DNA of 6,380 bases from Halococcaceae archaeon. GTDB taxonomy: Archaea; Halobacteriota; Halobacteria; Halobacteriales; Halalkalicoccaceae. The notes beneath the pieces were generated by a model. The model did no database searches. It was not told the DNA's origin and saw only the letters and a program-made list of their open reading frames with translations. The DNA lies in assembly GCA_007129135.1 (NCBI GenBank), contig SKWB01000136.1, positions 1 through 6,380 of the forward strand, given 5' to 3'. Within the stretch, counting starts at the first letter, position 1. Each line of letters begins with the position of its first letter. Shown here in pieces: positions 1 to 6,002 of this stretch. Both the position numbers and the translations under genes were made by a program.

Positions 1-135
1 GTGTTGTCCGTCTCGCCGCCGTCGCCGTCGCCGAGTTCCTCGTCGTCGGCCGCGCCGTCGTCGTCGCCTTCCTCTTCGAACTCGTCGTCGCTGTCGCCGT
101 CGTCACTTCCCTCGTCGTCGGAGCCTTCGGAGTGG
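1..135. repeat. Low-complexity TCG/GTC-rich tract encoding the acidic linker
   Basis: On the plus strand this segment is built from short interrupted runs of gtc, tcg and cgtcgc triplets. On the minus strand they read as GAC, GAG, GGC and AGC codons, giving the Asp/Glu/Gly/Ser linker of the lipoprotein. It is an imperfect trinucleotide-rich tract, not a clean tandem array, and keeps the reading frame over its visible length. Confidence 0.6.
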
Positions 136-260
136 CCGGCCACCGACCCGTCGTCGCCGGACGACGGGTCGTCCGAGAGGCAGCCGGCGAGGGCCAGGGC
201 ACCGATACCGCCGGTCGCGAGGAGGGCTCTGCGCGTCAGGGTACGCTCGCTACCAGTCAT
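1..260 (-). CDS. Tat-exported lipoprotein with acidic linker, N-terminal part (cut at left edge)
   Basis: The ATG is at 260 and the frame runs open to base 1, giving 86 visible residues; the rest lies outside the window. Residues 8-14 (LTRRALL) form a twin-arginine signal, followed by a short hydrophobic stretch. A lipobox (LALAGC) gives Cys27 as the probable lipidated first residue of the mature protein. Residues 29-86 are almost entirely Asp, Glu, Gly and Ser, a low-complexity acidic spacer typical of haloarchaeal surface lipoproteins, where it holds the functional domain off the membrane. That domain (solute-binding protein, halocyanin, thioredoxin-like or other) is not visible, so no function can be given. 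The start is supported by a TATA-like box about 28 nt upstream, which fits a leaderless mRNA. The plus-strand reading of this stretch is a Ser/Pro-rich artefact of the same repeats. Confidence 0.85.
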   Translation of the reverse strand, partial: MTGSERTLTRRALLATGGIGALALAGCLSDDPSSGDDGSVAGHSEGSDDEGSDDGDSDDEFEEEGDDDGAADDEELGDGDGGETDN

Positions 261-283
261 CGTTCTTACCGTACGCTCTCCGA

Positions 284-292
284 GATAAATAG
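284..292 (-). promoter_or_regulatory. TATA-like box of the lipoprotein gene (leaderless type)
   Basis: Read on the minus strand, the sequence ctatttatc is centred about 28 nt upstream of the ATG at 260. That is the spacing expected if transcription begins at or next to the start codon. It is the clearest AT-rich island in the 261-347 gap. No strong purine-rich BRE lies directly upstream of it. No Shine-Dalgarno sequence precedes the ATG, consistent with a leaderless transcript. Confidence 0.55.
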
Positions 293-347
293 GCCACTCG
301 GTCGTGTCACCTCCATGCACAGCCGGCGAGTCCGTCCTAGCCAGGGG

Positions 348-1175
348 TCAGAAGCCCTCGATCGAGAACTCCCCGACCTCGCCGACGCCGGAGAGCGTCG
401 CGTTCACCACCGCGCCGAGCGTGAGGACGATCGCCGCGAGGTAGAGCGCGGTGAGCACGACGATGATCCCGCTGAGGACGCCGTAGAGCGCGTACTGGCC
501 GGCGTTTGCGGCGTAGAACTGCACGCCGATCTGGAGCAGCGTCCAGCCGGCGGCGGCGGTCGCCGCACCGGGAATTGCCCCGAGCGGGGAGCTGACCACC
601 CGGGAGGGGACGTAGTAGAGCGGGAGGAACGCGAGGGTGAGCAGCGCGAAGAGGACGAGGGGGGCGTAGAGCGCCGCCGCCGGGGAGAGCGGTCCGAGCG
701 GAACGACCGAGAGCACCGCGACGACGAGACTGGTCGCGACGGTCGCGAGCGCCGCGAGGCCGAGCGAGGCGAGGACGACCGTCGCGTCGCGTAGCTGTCC
801 GAGGATCGACCGGTCGCCGGCGTTCTCGAGGCGCTCGACGGTATCGAGGAAGGCGACGGCGGCGTTCGCGCCGCTCCAGGCGATGACGCCGATCGCGAGC
901 AGCGCGGCCCCCGCTCGACCGGAGGCGGTGACGACCGCCTCCCCGACGAGGCTGCGGGCGTCGGGGGTGAGGTACTGCGGAGTGAACTCGTTCAGCGCGG
1001 CGATGACGTCGGGACCGAGCAGGGTGCTCCCGATCGCGATCACCAGCAAGAGCAGCGGGACGACCGAGACGAACGCGTAGTAGGCGATCGCCGCGGCCGG
1101 ATACTTCACCTCCTGGTCGGTCGCCTCGCGGGCGACCACGAGGACGAACGATCCGAGCGAGGCGAGGCGGCTCAC
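348..1175 (-). CDS. YihY/BrkB-family integral membrane protein
   Basis: This 275-residue protein has about six membrane helices (near residues 28-52, 90-110, 128-152, 161-182, 196-217 and 228-255). Family hallmarks are the first helix with AIAYYAFVSVVPLLLL at 30-45, the Gly/Ala-rich fifth helix ending in WTLLQIGVQFYAANAG, and the last helix ending in LGAVVNA. YihY/BrkB proteins (once called ribonuclease BN) are widespread membrane proteins of unsettled function; transport or envelope roles have been proposed, and the RNase label is considered wrong. I chose the GTG at 1175. It lies 7 nt after the serA stop, has GAGGT four nt upstream, and places the start about 25 residues before the first helix. 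An upstream ATG at 1256 would overlap serA by 74 nt and add a Ser/Thr/Ala-rich tail that looks like out-of-frame serA. It is probably cotranscribed with serA. Confidence 0.85.
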   Translation of the reverse strand: MSRLASLGSFVLVVAREATDQEVKYPAAAIAYYAFVSVVPLLLLVIAIGSTLLGPDVIAALNEFTPQYLTPDARSLVGEAVVTASGRAGAALLAIGVIAWSGANAAVAFLDTVERLENAGDRSILGQLRDATVVLASLGLAALATVATSLVVAVLSVVPLGPLSPAAALYAPLVLFALLTLAFLPLYYVPSRVVSSPLGAIPGAATAAAGWTLLQIGVQFYAANAGQYALYGVLSGIIVVLTALYLAAIVLTLGAVVNATLSGVGEVGEFSIEGF

Positions 1176-1179
1176 GGCG

Positions 1180-1184
1180 ACCTC
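1180..1184 (-). promoter_or_regulatory. Ribosome binding site deciding the GTG start of the YihY gene
   Basis: On the minus strand GAGGT overlaps the serA stop codon (TGA at 1185-1183) and is followed by four nt and the GTG at 1175. It is complementary to the CCUCC-type end of archaeal 16S rRNA. Its overlap with the upstream stop suggests translational coupling between serA and the membrane protein gene. Confidence 0.55.
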
Positions 1185-2766
1185 AGCGGCCGTCGAGGGT
1201 GATGTAGCGGACCGAGATGATGCGTTCGTCGTCTTCGAGGCGGGAGCGGACGGCATCGGAGACGGATTCGTCCAGGTCGTAGACCGTGAGCGCCTCGCCG
1301 CCGATCGCCTCGCGGGCGTTGAACATCCCCGCGATGTTGATCCCGGCGTCGCCGAGGACGGTTCCGATGAGGCCGATCACGCCGGGTTCGTCGTAGTTTC
1401 TGGCGATCAGCATGTGGCCGTAGGGGATCGCGTCGACGCGGTAGCCGTCGATCCGGACGATACGGGGTTCGTCGCCGGCGAAGAGCGTCCCGCTCACGTC
1501 GACGGAGTCGTCGCCGTCGCCGACCGTGACGGTGATCATGCTCCGGAAGTCGTCGGTCTGGCGCGTCGTCGTCTCGGTGACGTCGACGCCGCGTTCGTCC
1601 GCGATCCGGGGGGCGTTCACCGCGTTGACCTGCCACTCGAGCGGCGTGAAGACGCCTTTCAGCGCGCTCGCGGTGACGAAGTCGAGGTCCTCCTCAGCGA
1701 TCTCGCCCTCGTAGCGGACGTCGACGGACTCGATCCGGCCGTCGAGGAGCTGTGTGGCGATCGTCCCCGCCGTCTCGGCGAGGTCGACGTAGGGGGCGAC
1801 GCGCGGGAACGCGCTCTCGTCGATCGAGGGGGCGTTGAGCGCGTTCACGACCGGTTCGCCGGAGAAGGCCGCGAGCACCTGTTTCGCCGTGCTCGTGGCG
1901 ACGTTCTCCTGGGCGGCCTCCGTGCTCGCGCCGAGGTGCGGCGTGACGATGACGTCCTCGACCGAGAGCAGCGGGCTGTCGGGCGAGAGCGGTTCCTCCG
2001 CGAAGACGTCGAGCGCCGCGCCGGCGAGCGTTCCCGCCTCGACCGCGCGGGCGAGCGCCGCCTCGTCGACGACGCCGCCGCGGGCGCAGTTGATCAGGTA
2101 GCCACCCTCGAGCAGCTCGAGCTCGGCCGTGGAGACCATCCCCTCGGTCTCGGGGGTGAGCGGGGTGTGGACGGTGAGGAAGTCCGCACGCTGGAGACAC
2201 GCCTCGAACTCCACGAGTTCGGCCCCGAGCTGGTCGGCGCGCTCCTCCGCGATGTACGGGTCGAACGCGACGACCTCCATCCCCAGGCTCCGCAGTCGTT
2301 TCGCGACCTCCTGGCCGACGCGTCCCAGACCGACGACGCCGAGCGTCGCCCCGTTGAGCTCGCTACCGAGGAAGTCGCTTTTCGCCCACTCCCCGGCGCG
2401 GAGCCGGATGTGTGCCTGCGGGATCGAGCGGGCGGCCGCGAAGGCCATCGCGACGGTGTGTTCGGCCGCGGCGCGGACGTTGCCCTCCGGTGCGTTCGCG
2501 ACGATCACGCCGTGGTCGGTCGCCGCCTCGATGTCGATGTTGTCGACGCCGATACCCGCCCGGCCGACGATCAGGAGGTCCGTCGCCGAGAAGACGTCCT
2601 CGTCGACCTCGGTTCCGGAACGGACGATCAGCCCGTCGGCGTCCGAGAGCGCCCCTATCAGGGCGTCACCGCCGTCGATCTCGTACGCCGTCTCGACCTC
2701 GTGGCCCGCCTCTCTCAGTACGTCCAGACCCGCCTCGGCGATCGGGTCGGTGACGAGAACTCTCAT
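1183..2766 (-). CDS. serA: D-3-phosphoglycerate dehydrogenase
   Basis: The product (527 residues) catalyses the first step of phosphorylated serine synthesis: NAD-dependent oxidation of 3-phosphoglycerate to 3-phosphohydroxypyruvate in the cytoplasm. The start MRVLVTDPIAEAGLDVL matches the family N-terminus. A longer open frame reaches 3219, but the added part is Arg-rich non-native sequence. The Rossmann motif GLGRVG lies at 146-151, with acidic Asp169 after the second strand. Predicted catalytic residues are Arg229 (in CARGGVVDE), Glu258 (in FAEEP) and His277 (in TPHLGAST). Residues about 320-450 form the allosteric substrate-binding (ASB) domain and 451-527 an ACT domain (ARNYDEPGVIGLIGTVL), so this is the long, type I architecture also seen in Mycobacterium and Bacillus. 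The ACT domain suggests feedback control by serine or another amino acid, which is an inference. It is followed by the YihY gene and diverges from the M20 gene. Confidence 0.96.
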   Translation of the reverse strand: MRVLVTDPIAEAGLDVLREAGHEVETAYEIDGGDALIGALSDADGLIVRSGTEVDEDVFSATDLLIVGRAGIGVDNIDIEAATDHGVIVANAPEGNVRAAAEHTVAMAFAAARSIPQAHIRLRAGEWAKSDFLGSELNGATLGVVGLGRVGQEVAKRLRSLGMEVVAFDPYIAEERADQLGAELVEFEACLQRADFLTVHTPLTPETEGMVSTAELELLEGGYLINCARGGVVDEAALARAVEAGTLAGAALDVFAEEPLSPDSPLLSVEDVIVTPHLGASTEAAQENVATSTAKQVLAAFSGEPVVNALNAPSIDESAFPRVAPYVDLAETAGTIATQLLDGRIESVDVRYEGEIAEEDLDFVTASALKGVFTPLEWQVNAVNAPRIADERGVDVTETTTRQTDDFRSMITVTVGDGDDSVDVSGTLFAGDEPRIVRIDGYRVDAIPYGHMLIARNYDEPGVIGLIGTVLGDAGINIAGMFNAREAIGGEALTVYDLDESVSDAVRSRLEDDERIISVRYITLDGR

Positions 2767-2790
2767 TGCCGGAGCATTCCGCGGAGGCGG

Positions 2791-2805
2791 GTTAACGCTT
2801 TCTTC
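2791..2805 (-). promoter_or_regulatory. Probable serA promoter (BRE plus TATA-like element)
   Basis: On the minus strand a purine-rich GAAGAAAGC is followed directly by GTTAAC (2796-2791), centred about 27 nt upstream of the serA ATG at 2766. The order and spacing fit a BRE/TATA pair driving a leaderless serA transcript. GTTAAC is a perfect palindrome, so the same box could in principle also serve the divergent gene. Confidence 0.4.
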
Positions 2806-2823
2806 ATCCCGTAGACTGCCGGG

Positions 2824-2838
2824 TGCCGAACGGATTTG
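2824..2838 (+). promoter_or_regulatory. Possible promoter of the M20 hydrolase gene
   Basis: A BRE-like CGAAC (2828-2832) precedes GGATTTG (2832-2838). The ATTTG part is centred about 26 nt upstream of the ATG at 2862, fitting a leaderless start. The TATA part is weak. The other option is initiation from the GTTAAC palindrome near 2793, which would leave an untranslated leader of about 40 nt. Confidence 0.3.
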
Positions 2839-2857
2839 ACCGATCCCTCCGATCGGT
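2839..2857. promoter_or_regulatory. Perfect 7+7 inverted repeat next to the M20 gene start
   Basis: ACCGATC (2839-2845) and its exact reverse complement GATCGGT (2851-2857) flank a 5-nt spacer, cctcc. The dyad lies between the candidate TATA element and the ATG at 2862. If transcription is leaderless, this is a typical operator position, where a bound repressor would block polymerase loading. If instead a leader RNA is made, the right arm overlaps a GGTGA Shine-Dalgarno-like sequence (2855-2859) and the hairpin could mask it. Either reading is inference; the symmetry itself is seen directly. Confidence 0.45.
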
Positions 2858-2861
2858 GACC

Positions 2862-4286
2862 ATGAGCAGTCCCGATCCGGTGACGGTGGAGGCGGAGCTC
2901 CGCGAGACCGTCTACGACGTGGCGAGCGAGCTCTGGGAGCGCCCCGAACTCGGCCTCGAAGAGCACGAGGCGGCCCGACTCCTCTCGGGGCTCCTCGAGG
3001 AGGAGGGCTTCTCCGTCGACCGAGGTGTCGCCGACCTGCCGACGGCGTTCGTCGCGGAGTACGGCTCTGGAGAGCCAGTGATCGGGATCCTCGGCGAGTA
3101 CGACGCGCTTCCCGAGATGTCACAGGCCGTCTCCGCGCGGAAGGAGCCACTCGAGTCGGGCGCGCCCGGCCACGGCTGCGGGCACAACCTCTTCGCCGCG
3201 GGCAGTCTGGGGGGCGCACTCGGCGCGAAGCGGGCGATGGAGAGTGGGGGGGTCGAGGGAACGCTCCGACTCTACGGGACCCCCGCGGAGGAACTCGGCG
3301 TCGGAAAGGTCTACATGGCCCGCGAGGGGCTGTTCGACGACCTCTCGGCCGCGATCAGCTGGCACCCGGGCTGGCTCGCCTCGGCGACCCGCGGGAGCTG
3401 TCTCGCGGTGGACTCGCTCCACGTCACGTTCGAGGGAACCGCCTCGCACGCCGCGGCGGTCCCGGAGGCGGGCAGGAGCGCGCTCGACGCGCTCCACCTG
3501 CTCGATACGGGGATCGAGTTCATGCGCGAGCACGTCCCCGACTCCGCGCGGATCCACTACGCCGTCACCGGCGGCGGGGGTGCGCCGAACGTCGTCCCGG
3601 CGGAGGCGAGCGGGCTCTACTACGTCAGAGCCGAGAGCCGGGAGGAGGTCGCTCGGCTCACCGAGTGGATCGAGGACGCTGCCGAAGGCGCGGCGATGAT
3701 GACGCAGACGGAGGCGATCGTCGACCTCGTGAACAGCATGTACGGGCTGCTCCCGAACGAGACGCTCGCGGATCGGGTGGAAGAGGTGATGGCGTCGGTC
3801 GGGTCGGTGGGGTTCGACGAGGCCGACCGCGCGTTCGCAGCGGAGCTCAAGTCGACGCTCGACCCGGGGACGGTGGAGAACGCGGTCGCCGCGCAGGGAG
3901 TCGACGAGGCGACCGAGGCGGAACTCCGCGAACGGGCGCTCGCGGACGAGCCGGTCCGGACCGAGGGCGACGAGGGAGTCGGCTCGTACTCGACGGACGT
4001 CGGCGACGTGAGCTGGGTCGTCCCGACGGCGCAGTTCAGGGCGCCCACCTGGCCGGTCGGGACGCCCGCGCACAGCTGGCAGGCGGTCGCCGCGGGCGGC
4101 GACTTCGGCAGGGAGGCCGCGGTCTACGCGGCACGCGTCGTCGCCGCGACGACGGTCGACCTGCTCTCGGACCCGGAGACGCTCGCGGCCGCCAGGGAGG
4201 AGTTCGAGGAGCGGCGTGGCGGGCGGGGATACGAGACGGCGATGACCGACTCACCGCCGGCGGATCGGTCCGAGCTTCCGTACTGA
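2862..4286 (+). CDS. M20-family amidohydrolase, AbgB-like (p-aminobenzoyl-glutamate hydrolase subunit B type)
   Basis: This 474-residue metallohydrolase is close in length and motif order to E. coli AbgB, which cleaves p-aminobenzoyl-glutamate together with AbgA. Matching blocks are ILGEYDALPEMSQ at 76-88, HGCGHNL at 104-110, YGTPAEELGVGKVYMAREG at 138-156, SWHPG at 166-170, EGTASHAA at 191-198, GRSALDA at 204-210, APNVVPAEA at 241-249, STDVGDVSW at 377-385 and GTPAHSWQ at 400-407. Likely metal ligands are Cys106, His108, Glu144, His168 and His404, with Glu143 as the catalytic base; residues about 188-300 form the lid/dimerisation domain. The ATG at 2862 is preferred over a GTG at 2823 because the homologous region begins near it. 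No abgA partner or transporter is visible. Haloarchaeal folate metabolism may differ from that of E. coli, so the substrate is open: another N-acyl or aryl-amide compound is as likely as p-aminobenzoyl-glutamate. Confidence 0.9.
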   Translation: MSSPDPVTVEAELRETVYDVASELWERPELGLEEHEAARLLSGLLEEEGFSVDRGVADLPTAFVAEYGSGEPVIGILGEYDALPEMSQAVSARKEPLESGAPGHGCGHNLFAAGSLGGALGAKRAMESGGVEGTLRLYGTPAEELGVGKVYMAREGLFDDLSAAISWHPGWLASATRGSCLAVDSLHVTFEGTASHAAAVPEAGRSALDALHLLDTGIEFMREHVPDSARIHYAVTGGGGAPNVVPAEASGLYYVRAESREEVARLTEWIEDAAEGAAMMTQTEAIVDLVNSMYGLLPNETLADRVEEVMASVGSVGFDEADRAFAAELKSTLDPGTVENAVAAQGVDEATEAELRERALADEPVRTEGDEGVGSYSTDVGDVSWVVPTAQFRAPTWPVGTPAHSWQAVAAGGDFGREAAVYAARVVAATTVDLLSDPETLAAAREEFEERRGGRGYETAMTDSPPADRSELPY

Positions 4287-4316
4287 GATCGGCCGCCTCG
4301 GGACGGCTGCGGAGCG

Positions 4317-4350
4317 ATATCACGTGTTCCGCAACGTTTAATATCTCGTG
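4317..4350 (+). repeat. Imperfect direct repeat around the DUF4013 gene promoter
   Basis: ATATCACGTG (4317-4326) and ATATCTCGTG (4341-4350) match at 9 of 10 bases, 24 nt apart start to start. The second copy overlaps the end of the TATA-like box at 4337-4344. The first copy also contains the palindromes GATATC (4316-4321) and CACGTG (4321-4326), which share one base. The arrangement could be paired regulator sites, but two copies of a 10-mer in AT-richer DNA could also be chance. Confidence 0.35.
4333..4344 (+). promoter_or_regulatory. TATA-like promoter element for the DUF4013 gene
   Basis: TTTAATAT (4337-4344), preceded by AACG, is the most AT-rich island in the 4287-4439 gap. Transcription would begin near 4365-4368, leaving a leader of about 70-75 nt before the ATG at 4440. 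A second weaker candidate, ATTTACTA at 4356-4363, would give a leader of about 55 nt. Unlike the lipoprotein and serA genes, this gene therefore seems to have a real 5' untranslated region. Confidence 0.5.
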
Positions 4351-4411
4351 GAGAGATTTACTACCTGACTACTTTCCTCGCTGACACGGCCGGTGCGATC
4401 CGACCCTGCCA

Positions 4412-4432
4412 TCTTCGGAAGCGTAGCGAAGA
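4412..4432 (+). promoter_or_regulatory. Small stem-loop just upstream of the DUF4013 gene start
   Basis: TCTTCG (4412-4417) and CGAAGA (4427-4432) are exact reverse complements around a 9-nt loop, ending 7 nt before the ATG at 4440. If the leader is transcribed, this 6-bp hairpin would lie where a ribosome must load. No clear Shine-Dalgarno sequence lies between it and the start. The stem is short, so a regulatory role is only a possibility. Confidence 0.3.
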
Positions 4433-4439
4433 GACAACA

Positions 4440-5144
4440 ATGGCACAGAACTTGATAAACACGATACTCGACGCACTGAACTACCCGCGTCGGTCCGAAC
4501 ACGTGATGCGGACGATCGCGATCGGCGGCGTTCTCACGCTCGTGAGCCTGCTCGTCCTTCCCGCGGTCCTCCTCATGGGATACGCGGTGCGCGTCCTTCG
4601 GGGCGGCGTGGAGGGCGACGAGGAGCTCCCGCGGTTCGACGCCTGGGGGCGGCTCGCCACTGACGGTCTGAAGGCGTTCGCCATCGCGCTCGCCTACGTC
4701 GCTATCCCCTACGCCCTGCTGTTCGCGGCGGCGTTCGGGATCGGCGATGCGGCCGGCATGGTCGCGTTCACCGTGATCGTGATGGGCGGGCTCGCGACCG
4801 TCGCGCTGGGGGTCTATGCGACCCCCGCTGCGCTGACGACCTACGCGACCGACGGCAGACTGGGTGCGGCCTTCGAGGTCGCGACGCTCAAACCCACGCT
4901 GCTCGACGGCCGGTACGTCGCTGGCTGGGTCCGAGCCGGGGTCGTCCTCGGTATCGGGACCTTCATCGCGACGTTCATGAACGTCGTCCCCCTCGTCGGG
5001 ACCATCGTGAGCGGCTTCGTGATGTTCTACGTCGCGGTCGTCGCGGCCCGGCTGGTCGGTCAGGCCGTCGGCGAGACCCACTCGCTCGACGTCGCGGCCG
5101 ACGAGAGCCCCGTCGAACCCCCGCTCGCCCGACCCGCCGACTGA
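4440..5144 (+). CDS. DUF4013-type multi-pass membrane protein
   Basis: This 234-residue protein has about five hydrophobic helices (near residues 24-46, 79-99, 106-128, 161-180 and 184-206) and a polar Pro/Asp/Glu-rich tail from about 212. The N-terminal pattern fits DUF4013 proteins, which are common in haloarchaea and other Euryarchaeota: an amphipathic start ending in NYPRRSE, a first helix running into MGYAVRVLRGG (46-56), then LPRFDAWGRLATDGLK (63-78). Their biochemical function is unknown; a membrane or envelope role is all the sequence supports. The ATG at 4440 is the natural start, because the helix-preceding motif begins directly after it. The gene follows the M20 gene by 153 nt and has its own promoter-like box, so it is probably a separate unit. 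serB follows after 136 nt. Confidence 0.8.
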   Translation: MAQNLINTILDALNYPRRSEHVMRTIAIGGVLTLVSLLVLPAVLLMGYAVRVLRGGVEGDEELPRFDAWGRLATDGLKAFAIALAYVAIPYALLFAAAFGIGDAAGMVAFTVIVMGGLATVALGVYATPAALTTYATDGRLGAAFEVATLKPTLLDGRYVAGWVRAGVVLGIGTFIATFMNVVPLVGTIVSGFVMFYVAVVAARLVGQAVGETHSLDVAADESPVEPPLARPAD

Positions 5145-5160
5145 TCGGCGACACGACCCA

Positions 5161-5170
5161 CTCCTTTCTT
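5161..5170 (+). terminator. Pyrimidine tract after the DUF4013 gene, possible terminator
   Basis: CTCCTTTCTT lies 17 nt past the DUF4013 stop codon and is the only T-rich tract in the 5145-5280 gap. Archaeal RNA polymerase can terminate at U-rich stretches without a hairpin, but this tract is short and interrupted by C. The remainder of the gap holds no clear TATA box in front of serB. Confidence 0.25.
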
Positions 5171-5280
5171 CGAGATCACCACCGAGCAGACGCCACGCGA
5201 CGGTCTGGGTGGCACGCCCGCCCACGGCCGGCGGACTAGAAACCCGAACAGCAAAGCCACCGCCACCGAAACGATCCGTA

Positions 5281-5916
5281 ATGAGCCTCGTCGCATTCGA
5301 TTTCGACGGAACGCTCTCCGAGTCGGAGATGACCGTCCTCTTGGGCGAGCGAGAGGGCGTCGCCGACGAGATGGCCGAGATCACCCAGCGGGCGATGAAC
5401 GACGAGATCGGCTACGCCGAGAGCCTGCGCGAGCGGGCGGCGCTGCTGGCCGGCCTCGCCGAATCCGAGGTCGAGACCGCCTACGACCGGGTACAGCTCC
5501 GGAAGGGCGCACCGGAGGTCCTCGAGGCGCTCTCGGAGGCGGGCGTCCCGACCGCGATCCTCACGGGAGGGTTCGAACGCGGCGTCGAGTCCGCGCTCGC
5601 CCGCGAGGGCGTCTCCGTCGATCGGGTCGTCGCGAACCGGCTGCCGGTCGACGGAGGAGAGCTCACCGGCGAGGTCGAGGGACCGCTGATCGAGGGGACG
5701 AAGGACGACGCACTGCGCGAGGTGGCCGCGGAGTTCGAGGTCCCGATGGAGGGGACGATCGCGGTCGGCGACGGCGCGAACGACCTCCCGATGCTCCGGG
5801 TGGCGGGGCTCTCGATCGGTTTCGAGCCGAAACCCGCCGTCGAACCCCACTGCGACGTCGTGGTGAAGTCGATGCCCGAACTGCTCTCGCTGTTCGATGT
5901 TCGGGGCGTCCTGTAG
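5281..5916 (+). CDS. serB: Phosphoserine phosphatase, HAD superfamily
   Basis: The product (211 residues) carries out the last step of the phosphorylated pathway, hydrolysing O-phosphoserine to serine. All HAD motifs are present. Motif I is FDFDGTLSESE (6-16), with nucleophile Asp7 and acid/base Asp9. Motif II is ILTGGFE (93-99), with Thr95. Motif III is Lys141, following LIEGT. Motif IV is GDGANDLPML (163-172), with Asp164 and Asp168. The cap segment SLRERAALLAGL (48-59) resembles the substrate-binding cap of archaeal SerB such as that of Methanocaldococcus jannaschii, and the length is normal for the compact archaeal type. The ATG at 5281 is chosen because motif I begins six residues in; an in-frame GTG at 5209 would add an unconserved Pro-rich extension. 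There is no Shine-Dalgarno sequence, and no convincing TATA box near -27, so read-through from the DUF4013 gene is possible. It lies in the same neighbourhood as serA but on the opposite strand. Confidence 0.93.
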   Translation: MSLVAFDFDGTLSESEMTVLLGEREGVADEMAEITQRAMNDEIGYAESLRERAALLAGLAESEVETAYDRVQLRKGAPEVLEALSEAGVPTAILTGGFERGVESALAREGVSVDRVVANRLPVDGGELTGEVEGPLIEGTKDDALREVAAEFEVPMEGTIAVGDGANDLPMLRVAGLSIGFEPKPAVEPHCDVVVKSMPELLSLFDVRGVL

Positions 5917-5945
5917 CAGCTCACTGGGACGGTCGTACTCTCGTA

Positions 5946-5973
5946 TCGCCGATCGCCCGGACGGGTTCGGCGA
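5946..5973. terminator. Hairpin between convergent serB and metX, possible shared terminator
   Basis: TCGCCGA (5946-5952) pairs exactly with TCGGCGA (5967-5973), and inside the 14-nt loop CCC (5956-5958) can pair with GGG (5963-5965) to extend the structure. It lies near the middle of the 86-nt spacer between the serB stop (5916) and the metX stop (6003), and being symmetric it could form in transcripts from either side. No U-tract follows on either strand, so this is not a canonical terminator; it may instead protect 3' ends. Confidence 0.35.
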
Positions 5974-6002
5974 CCACCGGGAGAGAGGGACGATCGTCAG
6001 TA

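Noticed and set aside
132..794. Plus-strand 220-codon frame opposite the YihY gene
   Set aside because: It is antisense to membrane helices of the YihY protein; the product is an extreme Arg/Glu/Gly string typical of antisense frames in this base composition.
1172..1636. Minus-strand Arg-rich 154-codon frame inside serA
   Set aside because: It is a +1-type shadow of the serA ASB/ACT coding region, consisting of Arg/Asp/Pro repeats only.
1414..2814. Long plus-strand open frame of 466 codons opposite serA
   Set aside because: It lies wholly antisense to a clearly conserved serA. Its product is an Arg/Asp/Val-rich string with no recognisable motif, as expected from the codon bias of GC-rich haloarchaeal DNA.
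2767..3219. N-terminal extension of serA up to 3219
   Set aside because: The added residues are Arg/Pro-rich, overlap the divergent hydrolase gene, and lack similarity to any SerA domain. MRVLVTDP at 2766 is the family start.
3120..4073. Long minus-strand open frame of 317 codons opposite the M20 hydrolase gene
   Set aside because: It is antisense to conserved catalytic blocks of the hydrolase, with Arg-rich low-information composition and no family signature.
5060..5296. Minus-strand 78-codon frame starting with a signal-peptide-like stretch (VSVAVALLFGFLV)
   Set aside because: The hydrophobic stretch is attractive, but the frame overlaps the serB start and the DUF4013 tail, the rest is unstructured, and I see no promoter-like element at a suitable distance upstream.
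4338..5384. Minus-strand open frame of 348 codons spanning the DUF4013 gene and the serB start
   Set aside because: It is antisense to two recognised genes and covers their control regions; the product is Arg/Asp/Glu/Gly-rich without domains.
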